From Nocardia albiluteola (GTDB lineage Bacteria; Actinomycetota; Actinomycetes; Mycobacteriales; Mycobacteriaceae), in assembly GCF_018860155.1 (NCBI RefSeq), contig NZ_JAHKNI010000001.1, positions 1,208,806 through 1,272,805 on the forward strand: 64,000 nucleotides of DNA. The letters run 5' to 3'. Numbering within the stretch: the stretch's first letter is position 1; every line of letters starts with the position of its first letter. The position numbers were made by a program, and so were the translations under genes. Below, piece by piece: positions 55,372 to 64,000 of the stretch. The notes beneath the pieces were generated by a model. It was not told where the DNA came from. It worked only from the letters and a program-made list of their open reading frames with translations, and searched no databases.

Positions 55372-55764
55372 TCAGCAGTTACGCAGCTCCGGGCTCTGGT
55401 TCAGCAGTTGGGCGCGGGTGGAGATGAACCTGGTGTAGGTCTCGCCGCCGACCGACGCGATCGGGAAGGCGGCTACCCGGTGGCAGTTCTGGAACGCCAG
55501 CTTGATGCCGAAGTGCCGCTCCAGGCCGCCGCGGATGGAATCGGAGGCCATGGCGCGCAGCAGTTGGCCGCGGGCCGTCTCGTCCGGCGGGGGGACCTGG
55601 TTGTCGGCGAATTCGGCTGTGCCGGACCGCAGATCGGCGGCAACGCGGCTGACCACCTCGTACGCGTAGGGCAGCGAGTTGCGGACACATTCGACGAATT
55701 CTTCGTCGCTGACTTCACCGGCTTCGGCGCGTTCTAGCAGTGCGGCTGGGACGTCGAGTGACAT
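55372..55764 (-). CDS. SCO5389-family conserved actinobacterial protein
   Basis: 130 aa. The sequence follows the SCO5389 family closely, as I recall it: SLDVPAALLERAEAGEVSDE, EFVECVRNSLPYAYEVVSRV, EFADNQVPPPDETARGQLLR, AMASDSIRGGLERHFGIKLA, FQNCHRVAAFP, LLNQSPELRNC. It is a small soluble protein with no known enzymatic function, often near core actinobacterial genes. It is convergent with the ligase operon and probably monocistronic. An inverted repeat lies upstream at 55810. Confidence 0.85.
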   Translation of the reverse strand: MSLDVPAALLERAEAGEVSDEEFVECVRNSLPYAYEVVSRVAADLRSGTAEFADNQVPPPDETARGQLLRAMASDSIRGGLERHFGIKLAFQNCHRVAAFPIASVGGETYTRFISTRAQLLNQSPELRNC

Positions 55765-56224
55765 AACGCTCTCCTCGTGGGATGGCGGATGGACCAGCCA
55801 AGTCTAAACGACAAACGTTGTCAATAACTCTTAATTCGGTACGAAAGTGCTTTTTTCAGAGCGACTTTCGCCTCTGACGGGACCGGATCGGCTGCGAGCG
55901 TTACCGACTGCTCGGGCGTGGGTCACCCGGGGGCACTGTCGTGCGGCCGGGCTGCGTCGTCGGGATGGTGATCGTGACCGCGCCGGCGGACGTGCCGCGG
56001 GGCGCTCGGCCTCGGCGGCCGGGGGTCGTGTCCTCTCGCTGAATTACGAGGATATGATTCCGGTAATTGCGCTCTCACCTGCGCTTATCGAACAAGAGGT
56101 TGCGAATTGATCACGGCGGAGTACAGTTTCCGTCACAACGATATTGAATCGTTACTCAATTGAAGGTTTGTCTTCATGGGTGCCGGTCGGTATCGGCACA
56201 TGTTGATCGACGCTAGGACGAACC
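55765..56224. promoter_or_regulatory. Upstream spacer with an inverted repeat
   Basis: GACAA-ACG-TTGTC at 55810-55822 is a 5+3+5 palindrome, 46 bases upstream of the SCO5389-family start. The rest of this stretch is the divergent promoter region of the M23 peptidase gene. I looked for a c-di-AMP riboswitch, common before actinobacterial cell-wall hydrolases, and did not find its conserved elements by eye. Confidence 0.4.
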
Positions 56225-57097
56225 ATGCCGCAGCACCGAGAGACCTCGAGTTCCATTTCGGTCAGGGACCTGCTCGGGGACGGTATCGCCGGTCGGTCGA
56301 CCAGGCATCGAGCCGAGCCTCGCGCCGGAGACCGCATGCGGCTGGCGGCCACCGCGGCCGTCGCGACCGGCGCCCTGGTCGGCACCGCCGCTCAGCTCGC
56401 CCACGCCACGCCGCTGCTGCCCGCTTCCGGCGGCTCGAACAACGCCGACACCATCGCCCTGAAGACCGCGTCCGGTCCGGCGGAGACGGCCGCGCAGGCC
56501 GCTCCGGCCCGCGTGCCGCTCGAAAAGTCCACTGCCGCACCCGTGGCGGCGCCGGTCGACGCGCCCGCCGACCTGGCCCCGTTCGGCCTGCGGAATTTGC
56601 CGCCGGACGTGGCGGGCCCGCTGTCGCACGCGGAGCAGGTGATCAAGGGCCTGCAGCAGCAGGCCGCACCCGCCGCCCCCATGCGGCAGGCGGTGCGCCC
56701 CGTCGCCGGCCAGCTGACCTCCGGCTTCGGCCCGCGCTGGGGAGTGTTCCACTACGGCGTCGATTTCGCCGACCCGATCGGAACCCCGATCGAATCCGTC
56801 GAGAACGGCACGGTGATTCAGGCCGGCCCCGCGCAGGGCTTCGGGCTGTGGGTGCGGGTCCGGCAGGACGACGGGACGACCGCGGTCTACGGGCACGTCA
56901 ACCAGATCCTCGTGCACGAGGGCCAGCGGGTGCGGACCGGCGACGAGATCGCCACCGTCGGCAACCGCGGCGATTCCACCGGGCCGCATCTGCACCTCGA
57001 GATCTGGGACGCGGCCGGCCACAAGGTCGACCCCGAACCCTATTTGGCGAGTAAGGGTGTCGTATTACAAGCACAGTCGTGGGGAGCGGGGCAGTAG
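56225..57097 (+). CDS. M23-family (LytM) peptidase, secreted cell-wall hydrolase
   Basis: 290 aa. After a charged N-terminus there is a hydrophobic signal-like segment (RLAATAAVATGALVGTAAQL, about 39-58). The M23 domain carries the zinc ligands His176 and Asp180 (HYGVDFA) and His257 (HLHLEI), plus His224 (VYGHV). All are present, so it should be an active lysostaphin-type endopeptidase that cuts peptidoglycan cross-bridges. An Ala/Pro-rich linker joins them. It overlaps or abuts the downstream LuxR gene, depending on that start. Confidence 0.9.
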   Translation: MPQHRETSSSISVRDLLGDGIAGRSTRHRAEPRAGDRMRLAATAAVATGALVGTAAQLAHATPLLPASGGSNNADTIALKTASGPAETAAQAAPARVPLEKSTAAPVAAPVDAPADLAPFGLRNLPPDVAGPLSHAEQVIKGLQQQAAPAAPMRQAVRPVAGQLTSGFGPRWGVFHYGVDFADPIGTPIESVENGTVIQAGPAQGFGLWVRVRQDDGTTAVYGHVNQILVHEGQRVRTGDEIATVGNRGDSTGPHLHLEIWDAAGHKVDPEPYLASKGVVLQAQSWGAGQ

Positions 57098-57165
57098 TCG
57101 TGGGTGCCGTACGTGCGCGGGCACGCCTCGCGGTTGTCGGGGGCGGTGCCGGAGGGAATGGCCGG

Positions 57166-58143
57166 GTGGCCGATGTCCACGAATTGTTCGATGCGGGATC
57201 GCTTTTCGGGCGCACGTATGCCGCCCTGGTGCAGCATCCCCGCGCCACGCTGGCCGAGCTGGCGGTGGAGCTGGAATGCCCCCCGGAGCTGATCCAAGCC
57301 GCCCTGGAGCGGCTGTGTGAGATGCAGGCCGCGGTCCGCCTCGACGGCGGCACGGGCGCCGTCTGGGACGCCCATGCGCCGGAGGCGTTGTCGGAGGCCG
57401 AGGCTCGCCGCCGCCAGCACGATACCGCGAGCATGCACGCGGCCGCGGCACGGCTGGGCGAGACGTTCCGCTCGGTGCGCCGGTCCGGGCGCGGCGAGGG
57501 CGTCATCGTGCCGATGTACGAAACCCGCGAGCTCATAGCCGAATTCGAGGATCTGCAGGCCGGCGCCACCAAGAATGTGCGGATGGTCGAGCGGGGGCCG
57601 TACGTCTGCGATTCGGAGCGGGGCGAGCGGCTGTTCGAGCTCAAGTCCGCGCGCATCGCGGCCGGCGTGCGTTATCAGGTGCTGTATCAGGACACCATCT
57701 ATCAGGATCCGGACCGGCTGCGGCACGCGCTGGCGATCACCGCGAACGGCGCGCAGGCCCGCACGCTGCCCGATCCGCCGCTGAAGGTGATCATCGCCGA
57801 CGGTGAGCGCGCCGCGATCATGCTGCACAACGACGAGCGGCGCGGAGATCCGATGGGCCTGCGGATCGAGGCGTCGCCGACGCTGGATCTGATGCTGCGC
57901 ACCTTCGACGTGCTGTGGTCGATGTCCGCGCCGATCTCGGTGAACCCGGGCGAACCGCTCGACGAGCGCGACCGCGCGATCCTGACCCTGATGGGCCTGG
58001 GCGCCACCGACGACACCATCGCGAGACGTCTGGGCATGTCCCGGCGCACCGTCGTGCGGCGCACCGCAAGTCTGCTCGAACGGCTCGGCGCGAGCACGCG
58101 ATTCCAGGCCGGGGTGCAGGCCATTCGCCGCGGCTGGCTGTAG
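57166..58143 (+). CDS. TrmB/LuxR-type regulator
   Basis: About 325 aa. The N-terminal part looks like a TrmB-type winged helix (LFDAGSLFGRTYAALVQHPR, ELAVELECPPELIQAALERL). The middle is a phospholipase-D-like/TrmB sensor region, and the C-terminal LuxR helix-turn-helix is DERDRAILTLMGLGATDDTI, ARRLGMSRRTVVRRTASLLE. I prefer GTG 57166 because the family core begins just after; GTG 57079 would overlap the peptidase gene. This layout is frequent beside secondary metabolite clusters, and the NRPS gene begins 0.5 kb downstream. Confidence 0.82.
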   Translation: MADVHELFDAGSLFGRTYAALVQHPRATLAELAVELECPPELIQAALERLCEMQAAVRLDGGTGAVWDAHAPEALSEAEARRRQHDTASMHAAAARLGETFRSVRRSGRGEGVIVPMYETRELIAEFEDLQAGATKNVRMVERGPYVCDSERGERLFELKSARIAAGVRYQVLYQDTIYQDPDRLRHALAITANGAQARTLPDPPLKVIIADGERAAIMLHNDERRGDPMGLRIEASPTLDLMLRTFDVLWSMSAPISVNPGEPLDERDRAILTLMGLGATDDTIARRLGMSRRTVVRRTASLLERLGASTRFQAGVQAIRRGWL

Positions 58144-58649
58144 GTGAGGGGATGTGCGGGCGCGGCCGGCCGCGGGGATGCGGTCGGCCGCCCGGGTATG
58201 TGGACGCGTGGCGCGACGATGCGTCGCATGCGGATGGCGGCGAGGTGGTCGACCGTCCGGTAGGTGAACGTGCGGGCGATGATGCATCGGGTGCGCGACG
58301 GTCCGAGGAATGGCATTCAATGTGCATTCGCTATCGAAGAAATGCATATCCGCTATTGAGGATTTGACGCAGGGGGTCTGTGCCCGAAATGTCCCGGTCC
58401 ACCTGTGAAATGGCTGAGAATTCCCCGTTCCGACCTGCTCTTATAGCCGAATCGACATGTTATTCGGCGTAACCGGTTCGCCTTTGCATGAAACATAGGG
58501 GCACTCTCGTACCGATGACATGAGGGTGCTCATGCGGCCGAACCGGCTCGTGACCCGCCCGATTACGATTGCCCGGACCGCGTTGCAGGGTGTGCCGACC
58601 GTGTGCGGCCGCGCGGCCCTTGCCGAACTCGAGAGGTTAGAGCACTCGA
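58144..58649. other. NRPS promoter region
   Basis: About 500 bases without a supported gene. It becomes less GC-rich around 58320-58500 (TATTGAGGATTTGACGCAGG; ATAGCCGAATCGACATG), which fits a promoter. No RNA element is recognised. Confidence 0.4.
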
Positions 58650-61600
58650 ATGGATACTGTCCGTCGTCCCGTGCGTGGAAGTCGTCGCCGGCGCTCCGGT
58701 AACCCACTATTCGGCCAGATACTCACGGCCGCCGTGGAATCGGCCGCCGAGACGGTGGCCATCCGGTCGAATCCGACCGGAGATTCCGCGCACGCCCGCG
58801 AGCTGACCTATCGCGAATTCGACGAGGCGTCCTCCCGGCTGGCCCGCGAGCTGATCGAGCGCGGCATCGGCCCCGGCGACATCGTGGCGATCGGCATCGG
58901 GCGGTCGATCGAGTCGGTGCTGGCGGTCTGGGCGATCGCCAAGACCGGTGCGGCCTACGTCCCCGTCGATCCGGCCTATCCGGCCGACCGGATCGCGCAC
59001 ATGATCGCCGATTCGGGCGCGGTGCTGGGCCTGACCACCGTCGCCGATCGCGGGGCGCTGGGCGACGGTGTGCCGTGGCTCGAGCTCGACGAACCGGAGG
59101 TCGCCGAGGGCATCGCGGTGCGCGCCTCGCACCCGATCTCGTACACCGACCGGGTGCGCCTGCTCACCGAGCAGCACCCCGCCTACGTCATCTACACCTC
59201 CGGCTCGACCGGGCGGCCCAAGGGCGTCGTCGTCACCCACACCGGCCTGGCCACGGTGGTCAACGCGATGCGCGAACACTTCGGCGTGGGCGGCGATTCG
59301 CGCGTCATGCACATCTGCTCGCCGAACTTCGACGTGTCGGTGCTCGAGCTGATGCTGGCGTTCTCCTCCGGTGCGACGCTGGTGGTGTCGCCGCCGAAGG
59401 TGTTCGGCGGGTTCGAGCTGGCGGATCTGATTGCGCGCGAGCGGGTTACGCACATGCTGATCACCCCCGGTGCGCTGGAATCGGTGGATCCCGCGGGCCT
59501 GGACACCCTCGCGGTGGTGGCGGTCATCGGCGATCGTTTCGGTCCGGAGCTGGTCGGCCGGTGGGCGCGCGACGGGCGGGCGTTCTACAACACCTACGGG
59601 CCCACCGAGGCCACCATCCTGGATACCGCCAGTGGCGCATTGCAGCCCGGCGAGCCGATCACCATCGGCGCTCCTATCACGGGTATCGGGGCGTTCGTGC
59701 TGGACTCGCGGCTGCGGCCGGTGCCGGCCGGTGTGGTCGGCGAGCTGTATCTGTCCGGGCAGGTGCTGGCGCAGGGGTACCTCGGGCGTCCCGGCCTGAC
59801 GGCCGGCCGTTTCGTGGCCAGCCCGTTCGGCGCCGACGCCGGGCAGCCCGGCACCCGTCTGTACCGGACGGGTGATCTGGTGCGCCGCAACGAATCCGAC
59901 GGTTCCATCGAATTCCTGGGCCGCTCGGATTTCCAGGTGAAGGTGCGCGGATTCCGGATCGAGCTGGGCGAGATCGACAACGCCCTCACCGCCCACCCCG
60001 ATCTCGACTACGCGGTCACCCTCGGCAAGGTGCTGCCCTCGGGCGTGACCACGCTGGTGTCGTACGTGCTGCCTCGGCCCGAATCCACGGTGGACACCGG
60101 CGAACTCGTCGAGTTCATCTCGAAGTCGTTGCCCGCATACATGATTCCGACGACGATCATAGTGCTGGACGAGATTCCGCTCTCGCCCATCGGCAAGCTC
60201 GACCGAGCCCGGCTGCCCGAGCCGGAGTTCGCCACCCGCGAGTTCCGGGCGCCGTCCACACCCGCGGAGGAGGTCGTCGCGGAGGTGTTCGCCGCGTTGC
60301 TGATTCCGGCGGGCGCCGAGGGGCACGGGCGCGTGGGCGCCGACGACGACTTCTTCGAACTGGGCGGCAACTCGCTGCTGGCGGCGCAGGCCGCGGCGCG
60401 GATCGGGTCGGCGCTGGATGTGCGCGTGCCGGTACAGCTGCTCTTCGAGGCGACGACGGTGTCCGCCCTCGCCGAGCGGGCCGAGCGCTACGCGGATTCG
60501 GCCGCGGGGCAGCAGTTGCGGGCGATGGAGCGGCCGGATCGGGTGCCGTTGTCGTATGCGCAGCAGCGGATGTGGTTCCTGAACAGGTTCGATCCCGGTA
60601 GCGCGGTGAACAATATCCCGGTCGCGGTGCGGTTGTCGGGCCGGTTGGATGTCGATGCGTTGCGGTCGGCGGTGCGGGATGTGGTGACGCGGCACGAGGT
60701 GTTGCGCACGGTGTATCCGGAGGTGGATGGCGAGGGCCGGCAGGTGGTGTTGCCGGTGTCGGATGTGCGTGCGGTGCCGGAGCTTTCGGTGGTGGAGTCC
60801 GATGAGGCCGGGGTGCTCGAGTTGGTGGCGCGGGTGGTCACGGAGGGGTTCGATGTGACCGCCGAACCACCCGTCCGGCTGCGACTGATCCGGGTCGGGG
60901 CCGCCGCCGCCGCGCCGGAACGGTCTGCGGGGATCGGCGTTTCGTCCGGCCGGACAGGTGTGGGCGATGCGAAGGCCCGGGACGGTTACGGGGGCGGGCT
61001 GTCGCTGGTGTGGTCCTCCGGTGCGAACGACGAGCCGGAAACGACGGACGTGGAGGTCGCGACCGGAGAGTTCGTGCTGGTGTGCGTCGTGCATCATATT
61101 GCGGGGGACGGCTTTTCGATGGGCCCGCTCACCCGGGACCTGATGACCGCCTATGTGGAGCGCGCGCGGGGCAGCGAGCCGGGATGGGCGCCGCTGGAGG
61201 TGCAGTATGCGGACTACGCGCTGTGGCAGCGGGAGGTGCTGGGGGCCGAAGAGGATCCGGAGTCGCTGCTCGCGCGGCAGATCGCGTTCTGGCGTAGCGA
61301 GTTGGCGGGGCTGCCCGAGCAGCTGGAGCTGCCGATGGATTCTCCGCGCCCGGTTGTCTCGTCCAACGAGGGCGCCGCCTTCGCATTCGGGATTTCCGCC
61401 GAGGTGCACGCCGGGCTGAACCGGGTTGCGCAGGAACACAATGCGACGTTGTTCATGGTCGTGCACGCCGCCCTGGCGGTATTGCTGGCGCGGTTGTCCG
61501 GTTCGCGGGACATCGCGGTGGGCACCCCGATCGCGGGGCGTGGCGAGGCGGATCTCGACGAGCTGATCGGGATGTTCGTGAACACGCTGGTGTTGCGGTC

Positions 61601-64000
61601 CCCGGTGGATCCCGGCGTGCCGTTCGGGGAGCTGCTCACCGCGGTGCGGGCCTCCGATATCGCGGCGTTCGGGCATGCCGACGTGCCGTTCGAGCGTCTG
61701 GTGGAACTGCTCGAGCCGGTGCGCTCGACGGCGCGGCATCCGCTCTTCCAGGTGATGCTGAGCTTCCAGAATTTGACGCAGCCGCGGTTCGAGCTGCCGG
61801 ATCTGTCCGTGTCCGTGCCGGAATTCGATACCGCCCTGTCGAAATTCGATCTGCAGCTGACGCTGGGCGAACAGCTCGACGATCAGGGCGAGGCGCAGGG
61901 CATGGCGGCGTCGTTCACCTATGCGACCGATCTGTTCGACGAGGCCACGGTGCGGGACTTCGCCGCCCGGTTCGGGCGGGTGCTGGCGGCGGTCGCGGCC
62001 GATGCGGCCGTCGTCGTCGGTGATATCGACGTGCTCGCCCCGGGCGAGCAGGAACTTGTTCTGCACGAATGGAATTCGCCCGGAGTGCTGGTGCCGCCGC
62101 TGACGGTGCCGGAGCTGATCGCCGAGCAGTCGCGGCGCCGCCCGGACGCGGCGGCGATCCGATACTCCGATCTCGTGCTGAGCTTCGATGAGCTGCAGCG
62201 CGGGGCGAATCGGGTGGCCCGGGCGCTGATCGAACGGGGAGTGGGGCCGGAAACGCTGGTGGCGGTGGCGATGCCGCGCACCGAGGAGCTGGCGGTTGCC
62301 CTGCTCGGTGTGCTGGTCGCCGGCGCGGGATATCTGCCGATCGATACCACCCTCCCGGCGCAGCGGCTCGAGTTCATGCTCACCGATGCGAACCCCGCAT
62401 GCGTGCTGACGACCTCGCAGGCACGGGAGGCGCTGCCGGACACGGATGTTCCGGTCCTGCTGCTCGAGGAATGCGAGAGCTTCGACGACGCGGCGGTCGA
62501 GGACGCCGATCGCGTCTCCCCGCTGCGCCCGCAGAACCTGGCGTATGTGATCTACACATCCGGGTCCACGGGTGTGCCCAAGGCGGTCGCGGTGCCGCAC
62601 GCCACCGTGCTCGAGCTGTTCGCGAACACGCAGTCCCTGTTCGATTTCCGTGACACCGACGTGTGGACGCAGTTCCATTCGTACGCGTTCGACTTCTCGG
62701 TGTGGGAGTTGTGGTGCGCGCTGGCCAATGGCGGCACCGTGGTGATGGTCGACTACCTGACGTCGCGGTCGCCGGAGTTGTTCCGGGAACTGCTGATTCG
62801 CGAGCGGGTGACCGTGCTGAGCCAGACGCCCTCGGCGTTCTATCAGCTCGCCGAGGCCGACCGGACCGCGCAGTCCGCGACGGAGGGCGAAAGCGGTAAC
62901 GGTGTGGGCGATCTCGCGCTGCGCTATGCCGTGCTCGGTGGCGAGTCGTTGGATCTGCAGCAGCTGCAGCGCTGGTACGACCGGCACGCTCCCGACGCCC
63001 CGCAGGTGATGAACGGGTACGGTCCCACCGAAACCACCGTGTTCGCCACGTTCTTCGCGGTCGACGAGCGCTCGGCCGATATTCCGGCCAGTGTGATCGG
63101 CCGGGCGCTGCCCGGCCTCGAGGGATATGTGCTGGACGACCGGCTGCACGCCGCACCGGTGGGTGTGGCCGGTGAGATCTACATCGCGGGCAAGCAGCTG
63201 ACGCGGGGCTACCTGGGCCGGCCCGGCCTGGCCGCTACGCGGTTCGTGGCGAATCCGTTCGGGGAGCCCGGTTCTCGGATGTACCGCACCGGTGATCTCG
63301 GCCGCTGGGCGGGATTCGAGGGCGAGGCGGCGCTCGAGTACGCCGGGCGCGGCGATCAGCAGGTACAGCTGCGTGGATTCCGGATCGAGCTCGGTGAGAT
63401 CGAGAGTGCGCTGGGCCGCTGCGAGGGCGTGAGCCAGTCGGTGGTCGTAGTCCACTCGGACGAGCACGCCGGCGATCGGCTCGTGGGTTATGTTGTGCCC
63501 GAGGCCGGTTCGGAGCTCGACCCGGCGGAGTTGCGGCGCCGGGTCGCGGACTTCCTTACCGCGTACATGGTGCCGGACGTCGTCATGGTGCTCGAGGCAT
63601 TGCCGTTGACACCGAACGGCAAGCTGGATCGCCGGGCGCTCCCCGCGCCGGAGTTCGCGGGCTCGGCGGTGGCGTTCCGCGCGCCGGGCACGCCGATCGA
63701 GCAGGCGGTCGCCGATGTGTTCGCTGGGCTGCTGGGTGCCGAGCGGGTGGGTCTGGACGACGATTTCTTTGCCCTGGGCGGTAATTCGCTGCTGGCCACG
63801 CGGGCGGTGGCCCGGGTCAACGAGGCCCTGGACGCGAATGTGGTGGTGCGGGAGCTGTTCGAGGCCTCGACCGTGGCCGCGCTGGCGGCGCGGGTCGTAC
63901 CCGGTGCGGCGGCCGACGCGACCCGGCCCCGCCTGGTGCCCACCTCGCGGACGCAGCAATTGCCGTTGTCGTTGGCGCAGCAGCGGATGTGGGTGATCAA
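58650..64000 (+). CDS. Non-ribosomal peptide synthetase, 5' part (A-PCP-C-A-PCP-C...)
   Basis: The frame is open from ATG 58650 to the window end (more than 1783 residues; the C-terminus is missing). An Arg-rich leader (RRPVRGSRRRRSG) precedes a starter A domain with no upstream C domain: YTSGSTGRPKG near 181, NTYGPTEAT, YRTGDL. PCP1 (LGGNSL, Ser about 575) and a C domain with HHIAGDG (His815) follow, then A2 (YTSGSTGVPKA about 1300, NGYGPTETT), PCP2 (Ser about 1713) and the start of C2 (LPLSLAQQRMW). The A1 pocket begins FDVSVLE and A2 begins FDFSVWE; both keep the amino-acid-binding Asp. The C domain has a ~55-residue low-complexity insert. The product is unknown. Confidence 0.93.
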   Translation, partial: MDTVRRPVRGSRRRRSGNPLFGQILTAAVESAAETVAIRSNPTGDSAHARELTYREFDEASSRLARELIERGIGPGDIVAIGIGRSIESVLAVWAIAKTGAAYVPVDPAYPADRIAHMIADSGAVLGLTTVADRGALGDGVPWLELDEPEVAEGIAVRASHPISYTDRVRLLTEQHPAYVIYTSGSTGRPKGVVVTHTGLATVVNAMREHFGVGGDSRVMHICSPNFDVSVLELMLAFSSGATLVVSPPKVFGGFELADLIARERVTHMLITPGALESVDPAGLDTLAVVAVIGDRFGPELVGRWARDGRAFYNTYGPTEATILDTASGALQPGEPITIGAPITGIGAFVLDSRLRPVPAGVVGELYLSGQVLAQGYLGRPGLTAGRFVASPFGADAGQPGTRLYRTGDLVRRNESDGSIEFLGRSDFQVKVRGFRIELGEIDNALTAHPDLDYAVTLGKVLPSGVTTLVSYVLPRPESTVDTGELVEFISKSLPAYMIPTTIIVLDEIPLSPIGKLDRARLPEPEFATREFRAPSTPAEEVVAEVFAALLIPAGAEGHGRVGADDDFFELGGNSLLAAQAAARIGSALDVRVPVQLLFEATTVSALAERAERYADSAAGQQLRAMERPDRVPLSYAQQRMWFLNRFDPGSAVNNIPVAVRLSGRLDVDALRSAVRDVVTRHEVLRTVYPEVDGEGRQVVLPVSDVRAVPELSVVESDEAGVLELVARVVTEGFDVTAEPPVRLRLIRVGAAAAAPERSAGIGVSSGRTGVGDAKARDGYGGGLSLVWSSGANDEPETTDVEVATGEFVLVCVVHHIAGDGFSMGPLTRDLMTAYVERARGSEPGWAPLEVQYADYALWQREVLGAEEDPESLLARQIAFWRSELAGLPEQLELPMDSPRPVVSSNEGAAFAFGISAEVHAGLNRVAQEHNATLFMVVHAALAVLLARLSGSRDIAVGTPIAGRGEADLDELIGMFVNTLVLRSPVDPGVPFGELLTAVRASDIAAFGHADVPFERLVELLEPVRSTARHPLFQVMLSFQNLTQPRFELPDLSVSVPEFDTALSKFDLQLTLGEQLDDQGEAQGMAASFTYATDLFDEATVRDFAARFGRVLAAVAADAAVVVGDIDVLAPGEQELVLHEWNSPGVLVPPLTVPELIAEQSRRRPDAAAIRYSDLVLSFDELQRGANRVARALIERGVGPETLVAVAMPRTEELAVALLGVLVAGAGYLPIDTTLPAQRLEFMLTDANPACVLTTSQAREALPDTDVPVLLLEECESFDDAAVEDADRVSPLRPQNLAYVIYTSGSTGVPKAVAVPHATVLELFANTQSLFDFRDTDVWTQFHSYAFDFSVWELWCALANGGTVVMVDYLTSRSPELFRELLIRERVTVLSQTPSAFYQLAEADRTAQSATEGESGNGVGDLALRYAVLGGESLDLQQLQRWYDRHAPDAPQVMNGYGPTETTVFATFFAVDERSADIPASVIGRALPGLEGYVLDDRLHAAPVGVAGEIYIAGKQLTRGYLGRPGLAATRFVANPFGEPGSRMYRTGDLGRWAGFEGEAALEYAGRGDQQVQLRGFRIELGEIESALGRCEGVSQSVVVVHSDEHAGDRLVGYVVPEAGSELDPAELRRRVADFLTAYMVPDVVMVLEALPLTPNGKLDRRALPAPEFAGSAVAFRAPGTPIEQAVADVFAGLLGAERVGLDDDFFALGGNSLLATRAVARVNEALDANVVVRELFEASTVAALAARVVPGAAADATRPRLVPTSRTQQLPLSLAQQRMWVI

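Noticed and set aside
55830..56224. A c-di-AMP riboswitch before the M23 peptidase
   Set aside because: I could not find the conserved paired elements by eye. A covariance search would settle it.
58707..63959. A 1750-residue open frame antisense to the NRPS
   Set aside because: It is Arg/His/Gln-rich with no domains and mirrors a strongly supported NRPS on the other strand. Long antisense frames are common in high-GC genes.

Overview
The window reads as chromosome of a high-GC actinomycete, most likely Nocardia or a close mycolic-acid relative. This is inferred from gene content, not from a database match: an ESX-style secreted toxin, a relative of the mycothiol-linked reductase Rv2466c, a form I aerobic carbon monoxide dehydrogenase operon, an SCO5389-family protein, and an NRPS with an Arg-rich N-terminus and an A-domain loading module. 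Many genes overlap by ATGA/GTGA, and family regulators face the genes they probably control.

Layout. 0-4.6 kb is an accessory patch: a toxin/immunity pair, then two unrecognised minus-strand genes, the second broken by a single-base frameshift. 4.9-11 kb holds two minus-strand transport/hydrolase groups and a LysR regulator with a near-ideal operator. 11-17.4 kb is an ethanolamine locus: permease, eutC and eutB on the minus strand, facing a second APC permease and an IclR regulator. 17.5-21.8 kb is mixed: an HxlR regulator with an operator, a truncated quinone oxidoreductase, an amidohydrolase, a Tn3-type transposase scrap, and a miniature P450 overlapping a PEP-mutase-family gene. 22-32.3 kb is the carbon monoxide dehydrogenase operon (LysR; xdhC, coxM, coxS, coxL, a second xdhC-like gene with a YHS-like tail, mobA-like, coxD, coxG, coxE).

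32.3-50 kb is the most eroded part. It holds a scrap of a type I restriction HsdR-like protein, a secreted FG-GAP repeat protein, a large ATPase-LuxR regulator, a group II intron maturase tail, a dead ECF sigma gene, and many regulator/enzyme pairs (NmrA, Ohr, SDR, TetR, GlxA, HxlR, MarR). A dispersed repeat with paired hairpins occurs at about 1.7, 37.5, 42.9 and 49.9 kb. The last copy runs directly into two 60-bp tandem duplications of the 3' end of a tRNA-Arg(CCT) gene, which suggests past site-specific integration or recombination there.

50-64 kb holds a Baeyer-Villiger-type monooxygenase, two acyl-CoA-ligase-like enzymes, an SCO5389-family protein, an M23 peptidase, a LuxR-type regulator and the start of an NRPS (A-PCP-C-A-PCP-C...) that runs off the window.

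The best candidates for something undescribed are the two-gene module at 1832-4555, the miniature P450/PEP-mutase pair at 20338-21788, and the tRNA-linked hairpin repeat family.
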